Shown here: one piece after another, positions 1 through 10,729 of the stretch | Position numbering within the stretch: position 1 is the stretch's first letter | How the letters are laid out: every line of letters starts with the position of its first letter | Assembly: GCA_030998225.1 (NCBI GenBank) | Contig: JAPYXD010000481.1 | Location: 124,001 to 188,000, forward strand | DNA: 64,000 bases | Reading direction: 5' to 3' | Source of the DNA: Diplolepis rosae | Lineage: Eukaryota; Arthropoda; Insecta; Hymenoptera; Diplolepididae | The notes under the pieces: generated by a model | The model's input: only the letters and a program-made list of their open reading frames with translations | What the model was told of the DNA's origin: nothing | Databases searched by the model: none | Position numbers and translations under genes: made by a program

Positions 1-325
1 AGCCAAGTGTGGCCTAAAACTACTTTCCTGGGCAAATCTGGACTTACTAGAAAGGTGGTCGGGTAGCTCCGATCGCCGGCTTCAAGGTTCGCTTCAATTG
101 AACCTATGAGAGATAAACGTGCTCCCGATGCTGCTAATTCGGCGTATATTGGACTGGGTCGAAGTGACCGTAGTTCGGACTCGTTTAGCAGAGATGTATG
201 CATGAAGCAGTCCGAGGCGCATGAGTCCAGAAGTGCTATCACCTCCTTATTTTTTGTTCGGACTCGTGAACGCGTGATTGCCCGAGATTTTGTATTGGCC
301 GCGTTTACTGTTGGATTTGTGAGGT

Positions 326-1368
326 CTATGGTGCGTGCAGCGCATTGGGGTTGGCAGGGCTTTCTGCCGGCCTTCGCCAGTTTCCCTGCTGGTTATTTCT
401 TCGCTCGTTGTGCACCGGGCAGTCACGGTGATAGTGATAACCCGGGCAGTATTCGCATGGTGGGATTGCTCGAATTTTTTCTCTAGCTGCTGTGAGTTTG
501 AGGTTCGTCTCCTCTTTCCTTGCTTCTTTCTTTGGTGGGTCGTCGTTTTCTTCCGCTTCTGCCTCGAGATCGCGTTCAAAAAGCTCGTCAAAAGTTCTCG
601 GTGAAGCTGCCCGAATGAATCGTCGGATTGTTGGTCGTAGTAGTTCGAGCAAAACCGCTACTGTTTCTTCTTCAGGATCGTCAGGTTGGAGTCGCTGGGC
701 CAACAGATATTTTTCGCCCTGTTTCCTCGAGTGTCATTGGGTGCGTAGCTTCATCAGTGTGCTGGTGCTCGCGTAACGCTTTAATAGGAGCTTTTTGAAT
801 TCTTCCCAGCTGAAGGGAAGTGATTTGTAGACTCATACCACTCCGAGGCCGGCTCACCTAGTGCTTTTCCGGCCAAGTGCGTCCATTGTGTCCGTTCTGT
901 GGCAGATTGGGTGAAATACCTTTCCAATTCTTGCAAGAAAATATTTGGATCTTCATAGTCCTTCCCTGAAAAGATTGGCAGGGCTGGTAGGGGAGCTCTG
1001 ATAGCTCTTATAATCGATGTCCAGTCCGGTGCGTTATTGTTACCTAGTTGTAACAAAGGTGTTGTTAGAATTCCGGCCGTGGAAAGGGTTCCGTAGATAT
1101 CTTATTGTTCCTGGTTCAGCTGGTAGATTGGCCTGGGCGTTCTTTCGGCTGCTCCTCCATATTGTGCCGCTGTGTCCTGTGTTACAGCTTGTTTTTTGGC
1201 TGCTGCTGGACGTTTAGGCTCTTGAGATTGAATTTGCATCATAGTTACGCGTCTGTTGTGTGAAAGCACGGAGCAGCTTCGAGTGGATGGATCTGGGTTC
1301 TGTCGGGTGGCCATAGTGCGTCTGCCACCACGACCCCGTGTGCTTGTCGGAGAGCGTATGGTTGACAT
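326..1368 (-). pseudogene. broken gag of an LTR retrotransposon
   Basis: Three minus-strand segments read in order as a retrotransposon Gag. A basic, Ser/Arg-rich N-terminus (1368-1102) is followed by an in-frame stop near 1100. A capsid-like block (1056-781) contains LPIFSGKDYEDPNIFLQEL and LAGKALGEPASEWYE, typical of insect LTR-element Gag. After a frameshift, the C-terminal block (703-326) has an acidic/basic stretch and a zinc-knuckle-like CEYCPGYHYHRDC, which is C-x2-C-x3-H-x4-C rather than the usual CX2CX4HX4C. One stop and one frameshift make it non-functional. Pol would lie beyond the left window edge. Gag packages the element RNA; that role is family knowledge. Assignment to LTR Gag is fairly secure, the clade is not. 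Confidence 0.6.
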
Positions 1369-1435
1369 CTTATCTCGCTCTCAAGTGTAGGTCCGTTTCA
1401 CCTCCAGTTGAAAAGTTAGTGATATTTCCATCTGA

Positions 1436-1456
1436 GGCCCCACGTTTGGGCTACCA
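1436..1456 (-). other. primer-binding-site-like sequence
   Basis: On the minus strand this reads TGGTAGCCCAAACGTGGGGC, close to the lysine-tRNA type PBS (TGGCGCCCAACGTGGGGC, from general knowledge) with a substitution and an inserted A. It lies about 70 bases upstream of the gag start in the element's sense, where a PBS belongs. It supports the reading that the element's 5' LTR lies at higher coordinates. Confidence 0.45.
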
Positions 1457-2860
1457 ATTAATAATAAGTCCTAATCGTAACAACCAGGGGCATCCCCTGG
1501 GTACATAGTTGCCTATCTGCAGGGGGTCGTGAGAGTACCTGACTGACCGTTCAGATTAAAAGCTAGAAACTGATGTTCGGACAGTCTAAGTTTCTTCTCG
1601 GGTCCTTTGCGGACTTTGGACGGAGGTAAGGTCGAGAGTCCTGAAAAAACTTGGACAGGACGTAGTTCCGACACCTATGATTTTCCCGACGGGCGTCCTC
1701 TAGCACCGTTCGGGAGCTTTGCTGTTCTTCCTTGACGTCGGCCTCTGAAGTGGAGGCTCAAAACTGCTGGTGAGGTCTAGACCGAGAGAGTGAGCGGCCG
1801 CTCGGTCTACCCGGGAGCGACGGGAAAAAGAACCTTTCTGGCCTGGGAGAACCTAGCTCGGATGTTTCCCCGAATCTTCAAGAGCCTCCTCGGTGAGTCG
1901 CTGGAAGGAGGTGGTAGCGGCAGTCTTCCCTTCGGCGTACCACCAAGTGGTACATGTTGGCAATCGATGGGACACCCTCCTGGTGTCGCTTGGCGGCGCT
2001 GATCGGCTCTGGTGCAGGCAGACCAGTCGTGGCTACTGGTCAGCTGGTTCCTGGCCAAACTTTCAGCCACCGCTGCTAAACGGGCTTGCTTCTTTCGGAA
2101 CCTAGGTCGGTTCCGACGCTGTCGTGGGTTCAGACCCATGCGTCAGGGACCCAGGATGCGACCCCAAGGGAGGGCATCGACGAAGGCTGAGCCTGGGGAT
2201 GATCCGACTGGCGAGGGAGTGATGCGTCCATAGGGCATCGACTACCTCAGCTTCGTGTTGTCGGCGAGTTGTTCGAAGTTGTTCGAAGTTGTTCGAAGTC
2301 GTTCAAAGCCGTTCAAAGTCGTTCAAAGTCCGTCAAAGTCGTTCAAAGCTGCTTGAAGTTGTTCGAAGTTGTTCGAAGTTGTTCGAGGTTGTTTGGAGTT
2401 GCTCTAAGTTGCTCGAAGATGTCATACTGAAAAGGACGGTTGGCGTCAGTTGCCCTGGGAAGGGCAGTTGGATTTAAAATAAACTGTTAAGGTCGTTTGA
2501 AAGAAGAAGAGCGAGGGTTGTTTGAAAGAACAGAGTTTATTCGTAGTCAAAAGAACAAAATTCTTCCATGTATCGCCGACGAGGTCCCATCGGTCAGTGG
2601 CGCTCGAGTGTACGGTAGTGTCCCCTTTTATGTCCTTCTCGGGTTGTGTTCGCGCACCAGTGAGAAGCGTCGGGGAACGAAGTGAAGACCAAATGATAGG
2701 ATGCGAGGTAGTGGGGGGTATACGATGCGAAATAGGCAGGGGGAATAACTCGTAGTTCCCCACAGGATATCTTAGGAAAAGGAAAGGTTTTTTTTGGTTC
2801 CATAAAAAAAAAATATGGGAGTTGGCTAGGAGCTCAGGAAAGTTTTCGGAAACTAATGTT
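1457..2860 (-). other. probable 5' LTR/leader remnant of the gag-bearing element
   Basis: A GC-richer block without convincing ORFs sits upstream (minus sense) of the PBS-like site and gag. LTR ends (TGT...ACA) could not be fixed by eye and no second copy occurs in the window. It contains the 10-bp tandem array at 2271-2420. LTR identity is inferred from position only. Confidence 0.3.
2271..2420. repeat. 10-bp tandem repeat, 15 units
   Basis: Fifteen consecutive decamers of the form GTTCRAAGTY run without a phase change. The most common forms are GTTCGAAGTT and GTTCAAAGTC, with decay at the 3' end (GTTTGGAGTT, GCTCTAAGTT). The TTCGAA core makes each unit nearly palindromic. Because 10 is not a multiple of 3, the array reads as a 30-bp (10-residue) repeat in any frame; this is not evidence of coding. 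Confidence 0.9.
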
Positions 2861-3251
2861 AATTACGTCAGTACCTTGAAAAGATGTTTATTTAACCTTT
2901 TTACATCTTGGCAGGATGATACGGGTGCATTCGAATCGTTTGGGTGTTTCTGGGCGCCAACTTGGATCTGACTGAGCTGCCAAGGCAGCGCGTGTATGGA
3001 ACCCGTGGCTTGGTCGGTGGCCTTCGTGGCCAGGTGGGTCGACGCCGAGTCTGCGGGTCCTCTGGTGGTAGCGGAATCAGCTTTATCCTCCGTCCTGGGG
3101 CTGGCCGGGCGAGATGGCCATATCCTTCTGGCTGGTTGGTGGAGGCCTGATTCTCCCGTTCGTCCTCCGGGAAAATTTGCCGTGAAATATGGCGCCCTGA
3201 CAGTCGTGGCTCCTCCGGGGCGATCTTTTCCGGGGTCTCCTTAATCTAGGA
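2861..3251. other. GC-rich stretch, no supported gene
   Basis: Short overlapping open frames occur on the + strand (2944-3244) without recognisable motifs. They look like chance frames in GC-rich, transposon-derived DNA. Confidence 0.3.
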
Positions 3252-3668
3252 TCAGGTAAGCTCTAGCTCCCAGATTGGAAATTGGAGCAACTCGTCCAGG
3301 ATCCGCCCGGACGGCTTCTCCTCAGGCACGTTCCTGGGGGTTTCCAGGCGGGCGTAAAGTTCGACGAGTTCGTCAAAAAACGCCTCAAAATCCGCAGCGT
3401 TCAGCTCCGTTGGTGGCAGTGGTGATTGCGAGGCAGCTGTCACGTTCGGCGGCTGGGTCACGGCGGCCGAGGTAGTGCCGGTGGTGAGCGGTAGCGAGGC
3501 GGCTGGAACGGTTGGCGGTGTTGATACTGCATTTCCTCCCTGGTGTATCGACCTGGGCGTCGGCCTGTAGTATGGTGCCGGTAGTTCGGTCGGTGCTGTA
3601 ACAGCCGCGTCGTACCCTGGTTTGGTCGGGCTGTACCCGGGCGTTGCCCCGTTGGCTTCCCTAGCCAA
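3252..3668 (-). CDS. unrecognised Pro/Thr/Ala-rich ORF, possibly an LTR-element Gag fragment
   Basis: A minus-strand open frame of 138 residues that I do not recognise. Roughly residues 10-90 are low complexity and rich in Pro, Thr and Ala. The C-terminal third is an acidic, helix-prone segment (DFEAFFDELVELYARLETP) ending in a plain stop. The frame stays open upstream of the first Met into an Arg/Glu-rich stretch, so the true start is uncertain. Upstream in the same sense lies the hairpin array at 3795-4094, which could be the leader of the same element. A Gag N-terminus is a guess from composition and setting. Confidence 0.3.
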   Translation of the reverse strand: MAREANGATPGYSPTKPGYDAAVTAPTELPAPYYRPTPRSIHQGGNAVSTPPTVPAASLPLTTGTTSAAVTQPPNVTAASQSPLPPTELNAADFEAFFDELVELYARLETPRNVPEEKPSGRILDELLQFPIWELELT

Positions 3669-3794
3669 CCTTTCAGCCCGTTTCCGCTCGGCCCGGGAAA
3701 GACTTCGCTCTAGTTCCCTCCTGACCCGGAATGGGCACTTCTTTTTTCCTTCTCTTTTCTAAAAAGGAGAAAACAAAACTTTCAACCAGTTACT

Positions 3795-4094
3795 CCGGTT
3801 CCCCGGTGTGGTTAAGTAGGGGAAAGGAAAAAAAAGGGGGGGTATCTTTTCGGTTCCCCGAGAGGATACTGCGCTGATGACCGCCCGGGTACCCCCGGGT
3901 TAGCGCCAAGATGGGTTGACTCTTCGGTTCCCCGAATGAGTGGGAGAAGTGAGAGGGAAGGTGCTTCCTTTCGGTCCCCCGAAAGTAAGTAGAGAGAGAG
4001 CTATCGTTCGGTTCCCCGAATGATATACGGGAACTTACCCGGGTACCCCCGGGGCAAGCACTTATGATTGGATGGTTTTCGGTTCCCCGAAAAC
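3795..4094. repeat. array of short hairpins sharing a CGG-TTCC-CCG core
   Basis: Six stem-loops occur in 300 bases: 3795-3806, 3841-3870, 3923-3936, 3968-3985, 4002-4025 and 4075-4094. All share a CGG/CCG stem base; five have loop TTCC and one has TCCC. The outer stems differ but remain paired: the 3841 copy has 13 bp including G-T pairs, the 4002 copy 10 bp including one G-T, and the 4075 copy GTTTTCGG/CCGAAAAC. Two CCCGGGTACCCCCGGG palindromes (3884-3899, 4038-4053) are interleaved, and a degenerate copy lies at 4227-4250. Wobble and compensatory pairs suggest selection, or past selection, at RNA level. Confidence 0.75.
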
Positions 4095-4250
4095 TGGAGG
4101 AAGAATGACGAGATCCCCGGGTATTCTAGGGGAGAGAGGATTTTCTTTAAAAACTTACCGGGGCACAGGATGTTGAAAGAAACTCCATGGTTGTTGGGCA
4201 CACACTACACTTTATTTTTCTATAATAACCTCTGGTCTCCCGAGAGGGTT

Positions 4251-4774
4251 GCTGTGTCTGGTCAACTTCCAGACTCCACTCACTAAAATCGTCGCTTCGA
4301 GGCCCTTTTATAATGAGGGAAATTAAGGGGAAAATCCTAGTAGAGGGAGAACGCGTTTTTTCAATATAGTTTTTCGCCATTGGTATCCCTTCCCGAGCGT
4401 AGTACTTAGGTTATCATGTACTTGGAGGTCTGGGCCAGCATCGTCCTTCTTAGTCACTCCTATGGCAAACTCCCTCTCTCTCTTTCTGGCTACTTACCTT
4501 ATAAGTGTCTTGGGAAGGGGTAGGTGAGAAAGCGAGCGTCTTCATTTCTCCGCTTTCTCTATTTTTCCTGTACTTTTCCAGCCTGGGCTGCTTGACCATA
4601 GAATTGGAGAGGGATGTAGGGAGAGGGATGCTTGGGTCTGGTAGCCTTCCGTAGAAAGCGAGAGTGAGAGGGTGCATACCCAGAAAGAGAGGGTAGATGC
4701 TGGTCGTCCCTTTTGTTTTGTTTTCACGACTTTCCGTCATAATATTATAATATTATTATTATAAATATAAATCA
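4251..4774. other. no supported gene
   Basis: Purine/pyrimidine-biased sequence (CT- and GA-rich blocks at 4440-4740) changes into AT-rich DNA near 4740. Short minus-strand open frames here have no family features. Confidence 0.4.
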
Positions 4775-5195
4775 AATTTACCATGGCATTATTTAACATA
4801 TGATTTTCAAGTTTGTGTTCACAAGCTTTAGCAAGCTTTTCATTGGTGAATTTATCTCAATTTATCGTACCTTCGTATCTCTATCCTACAGTTTGCGTTG
4901 CTTCATCGGATTGTACACACCGTATTATAATGTAATTTTAAATTATTGAAGCCCTCAATCTTTGAGGCTTTAATTTTAATGACATTTTTAAGAATAACAC
5001 TGAATATTCATGTGTGCTTTCGTTTTTCTGTAATTTATGTAAGTACTTATTTATTATATCAACACAACATAAAATAGTTCTCTTTGGAAAAAGAAATTTG
5101 ATTGCAACTTGATTTGTTCAATTTTTAGTGGCATATATATTCCTTGAAAAAGACCCGCAGTGAGGTTGAAACATAGGAGAATTTTGGACCAAATA
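4775..5195 (+). repeat. dispersed repeat, copy 1 (inverted partner at 44.99-45.42 kb)
   Basis: About 420 bases match the reverse complement of 44985-45415, including GAAGCCCTCAATCTTTGAGG and the purine-rich GAAAAAGACCCGCAGTGAGG. The other copy lies between inverted terminal repeats (44919-45540), so this is probably a decayed copy of the same element. Its right end holds a possible third hammerhead-like motif (5139-5182). Confidence 0.75.
5139..5182 (+). ncRNA. degenerate hammerhead-like motif, family 3
   Basis: ATTCCT, then TTGAAAAA, a GACC/GGTT stem around CGCAGTGA, GAAAC-AT, then AGGAGAAT. The outer ATTCCT/AGG(A)GAAT can pair as stem I. The core departs from CTGANGA, so this is a layout resemblance only. 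The same motif is at 44998-45042 on the minus strand. Confidence 0.25.
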
Positions 5196-6029
5196 TAACC
5201 TAAATATAAATATAAATAATATTAATATAAAATAACCATATAGAAAATTACGTAAAATACGTAATTAACATCGAAAACTGTACTTAATTACATATTGAAG
5301 GTAGCGAACCTTAAAAGATTATGAATAATCTCTCTTGTTGCGTTTGTCTATGCAATTAATTATAATTGAAATTTAAATCTGCATTCCTCCTAATTCGGCA
5401 AGTGTCGAAATTAAAATAAAAATATAAAAGAAGCAAATCTGAAGGAGGAACAAGAATGAAATATGCAAATAAAATCTTATGGTCGGAATTGAATTTCAAG
5501 TGTTTAAAAGAAACTGATTAAATTGTGGCAAAATGTTCACGGTGTGACCAAATTTTAAAAAACAGTACTTATGATCGGCTTTTAGGTCACAGGTTAGTAA
5601 ATAAAAATTAAAATCTAATAATTTATTTAATTATTATCTTTTTCTAATCACTGGAATATCAATCATTTTAATAGAAAACCTAGAGAAGTTATAAATATTT
5701 ACCAAACTACTGTAATATGTTATATTTTAAGATAACGTAAATTTCTTTTCAATAAATATTATAGTAATATACAGAATTTATAATGTTTGTTAATGCTGTG
5801 ATCACTTTGCTTTATACTTATACTAAATTATTGTTTTATTTATGTTAAGAAACGTCTGTAAAGTGAAATCGACGAAAATATACAATTCTGGGAATAACAA
5901 TCATCCATCTCAAGAGGACCTTACGGAAATAGATAATCCTTTTTAAAAACGTAAAGTAAAGCTTATAAATTTTTAAGTGATCCCTTATTTATAGCAAAAT
6001 AAAATAATATTGATAGCTATTATAATAAC
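5196..6029. other. AT-rich, no gene seen
   Basis: No open frame with family features, no tandem array and no clear inverted repeat were seen. Confidence 0.5.
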
Positions 6030-6305
6030 GCTTTCGACTGCTCTGGGATTTGAGCCCAGGTATTTCGATTGCTGGTCGACTGCTAGACCTGGGCTCGAAT
6101 CCCAGCGTAGTCGGAAGCGTCTTTTTTCCAGAGAAATATTACAAATTCTTTAAATTTGAATTTAATTTGCATTTATTTGCGATATAAGAGTTTGAAATAT
6201 TCTTCGAGGACACCTGTTGGTAACGTATCCTATCTGATACGTGACTAGTGATTCTCCGATAATGTAGGCAGTGGCAGAAATTTCAAACTCAACTAATTAA
6301 TTTAA
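6030..6305 (+). mobile_element. tRNA-derived SINE copy with head-to-head inversion
   Basis: The left part (6030-6088) is the tRNA-like head in reverse orientation. It then flips to the forward orientation at AGACCTGGGCTCGAATCCC (box-B-like) and continues through the SINE body (GGACACCTG, GTATCCTATCTGATACG, GATAATGTAGGCAGTG) to the AACTCAACTAATTAATTT end. The two head halves can pair as a hairpin. It is a diverged relative of the array at 39.2-41.8 kb. Confidence 0.75.
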
Positions 6306-6623
6306 AATGTATGAGTAATATACAACAATTTCATATTCAATCATTCAAACTCAAATTTTATTTCATTTATAAGGTTAATTTTTTGACATGTCAGTAGATG
6401 AGTTTTGAGATTTAGAAAAATAGTTTTATAAAGTCTATATCATTCGATTTCTAACTCAAGGAAAAAATTGATCATTAAAAAAAAGTACTAAAAATACATA
6501 AACTAAATTTAATAGTTATATTATAATTTGTGCAAAATTAAGAACATTTTTTATTTCTTTTGTGAACCACCTTTACTATTAAATCATTTTAACCATGGTA
6601 AATTCTTTTTAAATGACATGATA
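6306..6623. other. AT-rich, no gene seen
   Basis: Low-complexity AT-rich DNA between the SINE copy and the poly(A) end of the R1-clade element. Confidence 0.5.
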
Positions 6624-6919
6624 TTTTTTTTTTTTTTTTTTGGTGAGGAGGAAAAATGGCGAAATCTTTTATAGACGTTGTACAAGACTCTCCTAGGACG
6701 GGTCTAGGCATACCTGTTAAAACCAAAACCCCCTCTCTCGAACCAAAACACCACCCGCGGAACCGCCTTTCGGCTTTAAACTTCACGGGTGGTTGGTTCC
6801 AGCTTAAAGTTGTGTACGGCTCTTCCGTTATCCGTTCGCCCGGAACTCCCATCCGCGGCCACACACCCGTCAAGTCCGGCCAGGGCGCAGGACCGCAGGT
6901 GCAAGCCCCGATGCGATTT
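6624..6919 (-). other. 3' UTR and poly(A) tail of the R1-clade element
   Basis: A run of 18 T (6624-6641) is the poly(A) tail on the minus strand. It is joined to about 275 bases of 3' UTR that match 37201-37550 next to the second copy, sharing for example CGGAACCGCCTTTCGGC and CTCCTAGGACGGGTCTAGG. The tail marks the 3' end of a target-primed insertion. Confidence 0.85.
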
Positions 6920-9805
6920 CTACTGGCCCTCGTTGTTGTCGCCCTCTACACGCCCATCGAGCTCCCTCGTCTTCATCACCAGGGTGACGAATGACTCGAT
7001 AAGCATCCGTATCCGTTCAGACTGGAGCATGAGAGACACCATCGTCTCAGGGGTGAGTTGCGCGCCCACTTCCCGACCAACAGCCTCTCTTGCCACGCCC
7101 CACCTGGCACAGAAAAAGAGTGTGTGCTCTACATTGTCCACAAGGGATCCGCAGTAGCTACAGGACTCATCGTCTCTCTTGTTGAAGCGCTTCAGGTACG
7201 CATTAAAGCCATTTCTCGACGAGTCTGGGCCTTCCATCCTTGCGGATGGCCTCCTTCGCGCGAGCGATTTCCTGTCGGTTGGTTAAGCAGGTGAGCTCCT
7301 TACGGAGCTAAAAGGTCTCTTTCCTTTCCTCCGCCAATAAATCAATTGGCGAGATGCTCGCCAGGACCAGTACAGCACTCGTCGATACAGTTCGGTATGC
7401 TGAGACAAGTCTCATCACCACACCTCTCTGTGCCGAGAACAGCTTCTTCAGGATAGCATGGTTGTTAAGGGCACTTGTCCAGATCGGAGCTGCATAAAGC
7501 AGCTTCGAATTTACGATGCTCGCCACCAGCCTTCTCTTAGCTTCCCTTAGCTTCCCTGGGTCCACCAGTAATGGGCATGAGCCGAGTCAGGGCGGCCCCA
7601 CATTAGATGGCTTTGGCAGTCGCGATCTGCAGGTGTTCCGCGAAGCTAAGCCTTCGATCCAACTGCACTCCCAGGTACTTAATGCTTTTTTTCCACTCGA
7701 TTTCATGTTCCCCGAAAACGATCTTTGGATATTGGACGGATCCCCTGTAGGTGACCAGCAAAGCCTCGGTCTTCTCAGGGGCCATGTACAGGCCTCTCCT
7801 ATCTTACCAACGCTTTGCCCGCCACAGACTATCATTGATCCTCAGCTCAAGAATTACGACGTTGTCAGCAGCACACACGACAAGTGCGTCATCCGCGAAG
7901 CCGATGATGCTCGTTCGAGCAGGCAGGTCCATGCGCAGGAAATCGTCGTACATGACGTTCCAAACGAGTGGACCCACCCGCGACCCTTGAGGGGCGCCAC
8001 ATTTAATTTCCTCTTTGAGAGACCACTTGTCGCCCTCGTATATAACCCACATATCGCTCAGATAGTCATCTATCATTCGCAACAGGTAGTCTGTAACCTT
8101 TTTCCGCACCATTGCCTCGATGCAGATGTTCCATCTGGCGGTATTGAACGCATTGCGTATTTTAATGCTGATCAACGCGCAGAATCCCTTACGCTTACCA
8201 GTTCCTCTTCTTGGTTCAGTGGCGATGTCCACCACTGCCTGGATGGCGTCAACTGTGGACCTGCCGTTCCGAAAGCCGAACTGGTTCTCGAGAGACCATT
8301 CTCGCGGACCATGCGACCCTGTAGTCTTAGTAGGATCATTTCCTCCAGAAGTTTCGCCATCGTATCCAACAGACATATTGGTCTATACGATGAGGCATCC
8401 CCTAGAGGTTTGTTGCCCTTCCTCAGCAGGACAAACCTCTGCTTCTTCCAGTCTGCAAAGAGTCTCCCCTCCCGAAGACAGGAGTTAAAGACTTCTAGGA
8501 GGATCTCGTTCGGCAACCCGTTGATCCCCGGCGCTGTGTTTGCCTTAAGCCTTCCACCTGCTCACTTTAGTTCTTAGAGAGTGAAGAGTTCTTCGCGCCG
8601 GACCACGCAGGAACTTCGGTCCTGTCTTTGGAACGGCTTAACATGCGGGTATAAGCTTCGCACGATGTACTTGACTCGATCGGCATTATCCAGGCCCGGG
8701 GTCTTTCTTCTAGTCACCGATTTCTTAGTGACTATTTTAAAGTCGAGACCCCATGGGTCCTTCTCGACTTCCCCGATCAAGTCTTTCCAGCACTAAAGTC
8801 GGCTTTTCTTTATGACTCGCCTCAGAGCTGATTTTGCTCTTTTCCATGCTTCGCGCAGCAGAGAATCACCCTTTGAGCGGGTAAATCTCCGCCGTGCTGT
8901 AAGGCATTTTCGATGCAGGACAGGCAAGTGGTCGTTCCACCAGTACATCGAGTCCCCGGTACGCCCATGCCCGCGGCGAGGCATGAAGTGGTCACACGCT
9001 GCGACCACTTTCCGCCTTGCTACCCGCACAGTATCCTCCAACGACCCAGCAGACCTTGCCCAACCAAGCTCATCTAGGAGCCTGGTTCCTTCAAGATGTT
9101 CGCGAAGCTTGTCTTTGCTGAGTCGTTTTGTGTTCCAGGAGGGGCTCCTTACCTTGCGGCCCCTTCCCGTATTCACTGGGTGACTCCGTTCCTGAATGCT
9201 AAACTCAATGCACTGGTGGTCACTCAAGGTTATTACCTCGAGGACGCACCAGTCGCCTCTCCTTGCGACAAGACGGGGCGCAGCAATCGTGAGGTTGATA
9301 ATCGACCCCCCCGTTCCTCGTCTGAACGTAAAATCCCTGCCCCGATTCAATACAATCAGGCCATTCCTGGCGACCATCTCACCGACCAAGATTCCCTCCT
9401 GTCCAGACGGGCTTCTCACCACTTGGGCGACTTACTATTGAAGTCGCCCGCAATAAGAGACCGCCCACTAGGCTTTCCTCAAGGAGGAGTATCTGGGTCT
9501 CAAAGATCTCGAAAGGATCGCTGGGAGAGAAGTAGCAGCTGTACACACGTACCCCCGCCACCTCCACTCAAATGAACCCCGCGTCAGTCTCCAGCAAATC
9601 CGCGATGCTCAAATCAGGCATCCTGGTACCAAGCAGAGTTTTCGGACCATTTGTGTTGCTCACTAATGAGCAACACATCGGCCCTCCTCTCCCTGGCAGT
9701 CTGCATCAGAAGGTTCTGGACTTCCTTCCCTCTCCCGAGGTTGAGCTGTAGAAACTTCACTTTCCACCCCTCAACCTCCGGAGCTCTGCCATGAATAGTG
9801 GGCAA
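6920..9805 (-). pseudogene. R1-clade non-LTR retrotransposon ORF2 (endonuclease-reverse transcriptase), broken
   Basis: Minus-strand segments in several frames read in order as ORF2. The apurinic-type endonuclease N-terminus (9805-9614) has LQLNLGRGKEVQNLLMQ and DVLLISEQHKW, and continues at 9567-8793. The RT (8780-7600) has ENQFGFRNGRSTVDAI, GAPQGSRVGPLVWNVMYDD and the catalytic GFADDA. A C-terminal domain (7835-6920) has KYLGVQLDRRLSF and a CCHC finger, C-x2-C-x8-H-x4-C, near 7165-7120. At the motif A aspartate the sequence reads ISIKIRNAFNTA, Lys where Asp is expected. With several frameshifts the element is inactive. ORF2 would nick the target and prime reverse transcription. The frame overlaps the end of ORF1. 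R1-clade is inferred from motifs; R1 itself inserts in 28S rDNA, absent here. Confidence 0.9.
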
Positions 9806-10330
9806 TAACCGCTCCCCGAAGCAAGGCTGACATCTTTTTTGTCCCTATCAGCGCAAGTCAGGCACCGAGGGGGAGCCTTTCACTCCTTGGCCACGTGTGA
9901 CACACCCCCACACCTCCAGCAGGCATCCTTCCTGCCTGGAAGTGTGCAGCCACGCGACACATGGCCATATCCCTGGCACCTGAAGCACCGGGCAACCTCG
10001 ACATGCTCTCGGATGCGGCAGTTCACCCACCCTACCCTTAGCCTGCCAAGCCCGAGCAAGCTCTGGGCGTCCGCCTTGGTGACTCTCTCGTCGATGTCCC
10101 TAACTTCAAGGGACCTCTTCGAGACCAGAGATTTAACTTCCGCCTTCTCCCCGACGGCCTGGTCGAGCGCCTTTTCGAAGGTCGATACGTAACCCCTCTT
10201 TCTGAGGACCAGGAGGATCTCCTTCCTGCTGGTTCTCCGAATGGAGAGGACCTCCGCTCATGCATTTTGGGGGTTCACCTTTGCCTTCATAGCCTTCAAG
10301 ATATCGGCGTAGGACTCTCCATCCTTCTTA
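9757..10330 (-). pseudogene. R1-clade ORF1 (Gag-like) 3' part
   Basis: A minus-strand frame ends at a TGA at 9757-9759 (preceded by MAELRRLRGGK) and carries CCHC zinc knuckles around 10000-9860 (RCFRCQGYGHVSRGC, then CWRCGG). Upstream it contains ESYADILKAMKAKVNP (near 10310-10265), a typical start of the nucleic-acid-binding region. An in-frame stop follows at about 10260. The 5' part is missing: sequence becomes AT-rich near 10340, so the copy is 5'-truncated. The ORF2 frame is already open at 9805, giving about 49 bases of overlap, as in R1-type elements. Confidence 0.75.
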
Positions 10331-10339
10331 AAGTGTCCG

Positions 10340-10729
10340 TTTTTTATACATTTAAAGAGCATAAAGTCTGCTACTTTTCCATCAAACCTCAACCAAAAAA
10401 GTTTAAAATTAACTGAGATATTAATTTGTTTAACAAAAGCTAAATTTCCCGGTTTTTCCGAATTTTCTCCGCTTCTAATTATCTAATCAGATCAAGCGAC
10501 AGCTCATTTTGTTCGCAATTCAATTGTTTACAATTTTTCAATGGATATTATTAAGATTGGATAATTACCTTTCATTTTAATAACAAAAAACTTTAAAAAA
10601 GTGCGATTTTTTGGTCTTAAATGTTAATAAAAAATTTATAAATCATATTTCGTTGTCGAAATCATGACACAATTACTCCATGACCAACCTTTCTTCTGAT
10701 GGCGCAGTCCGTTTTCTGAAATAAATAAT
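10340..10729. other. AT-rich, no gene seen
   Basis: Nothing recognisable between the R1 truncation point and the next dispersed repeat. Confidence 0.5.

Noticed and set aside
7516..8577. 353-codon open frame on the + strand
   Set aside because: It is antisense to the R1-clade RT and has no motif of its own; the minus strand carries clear RT signatures.
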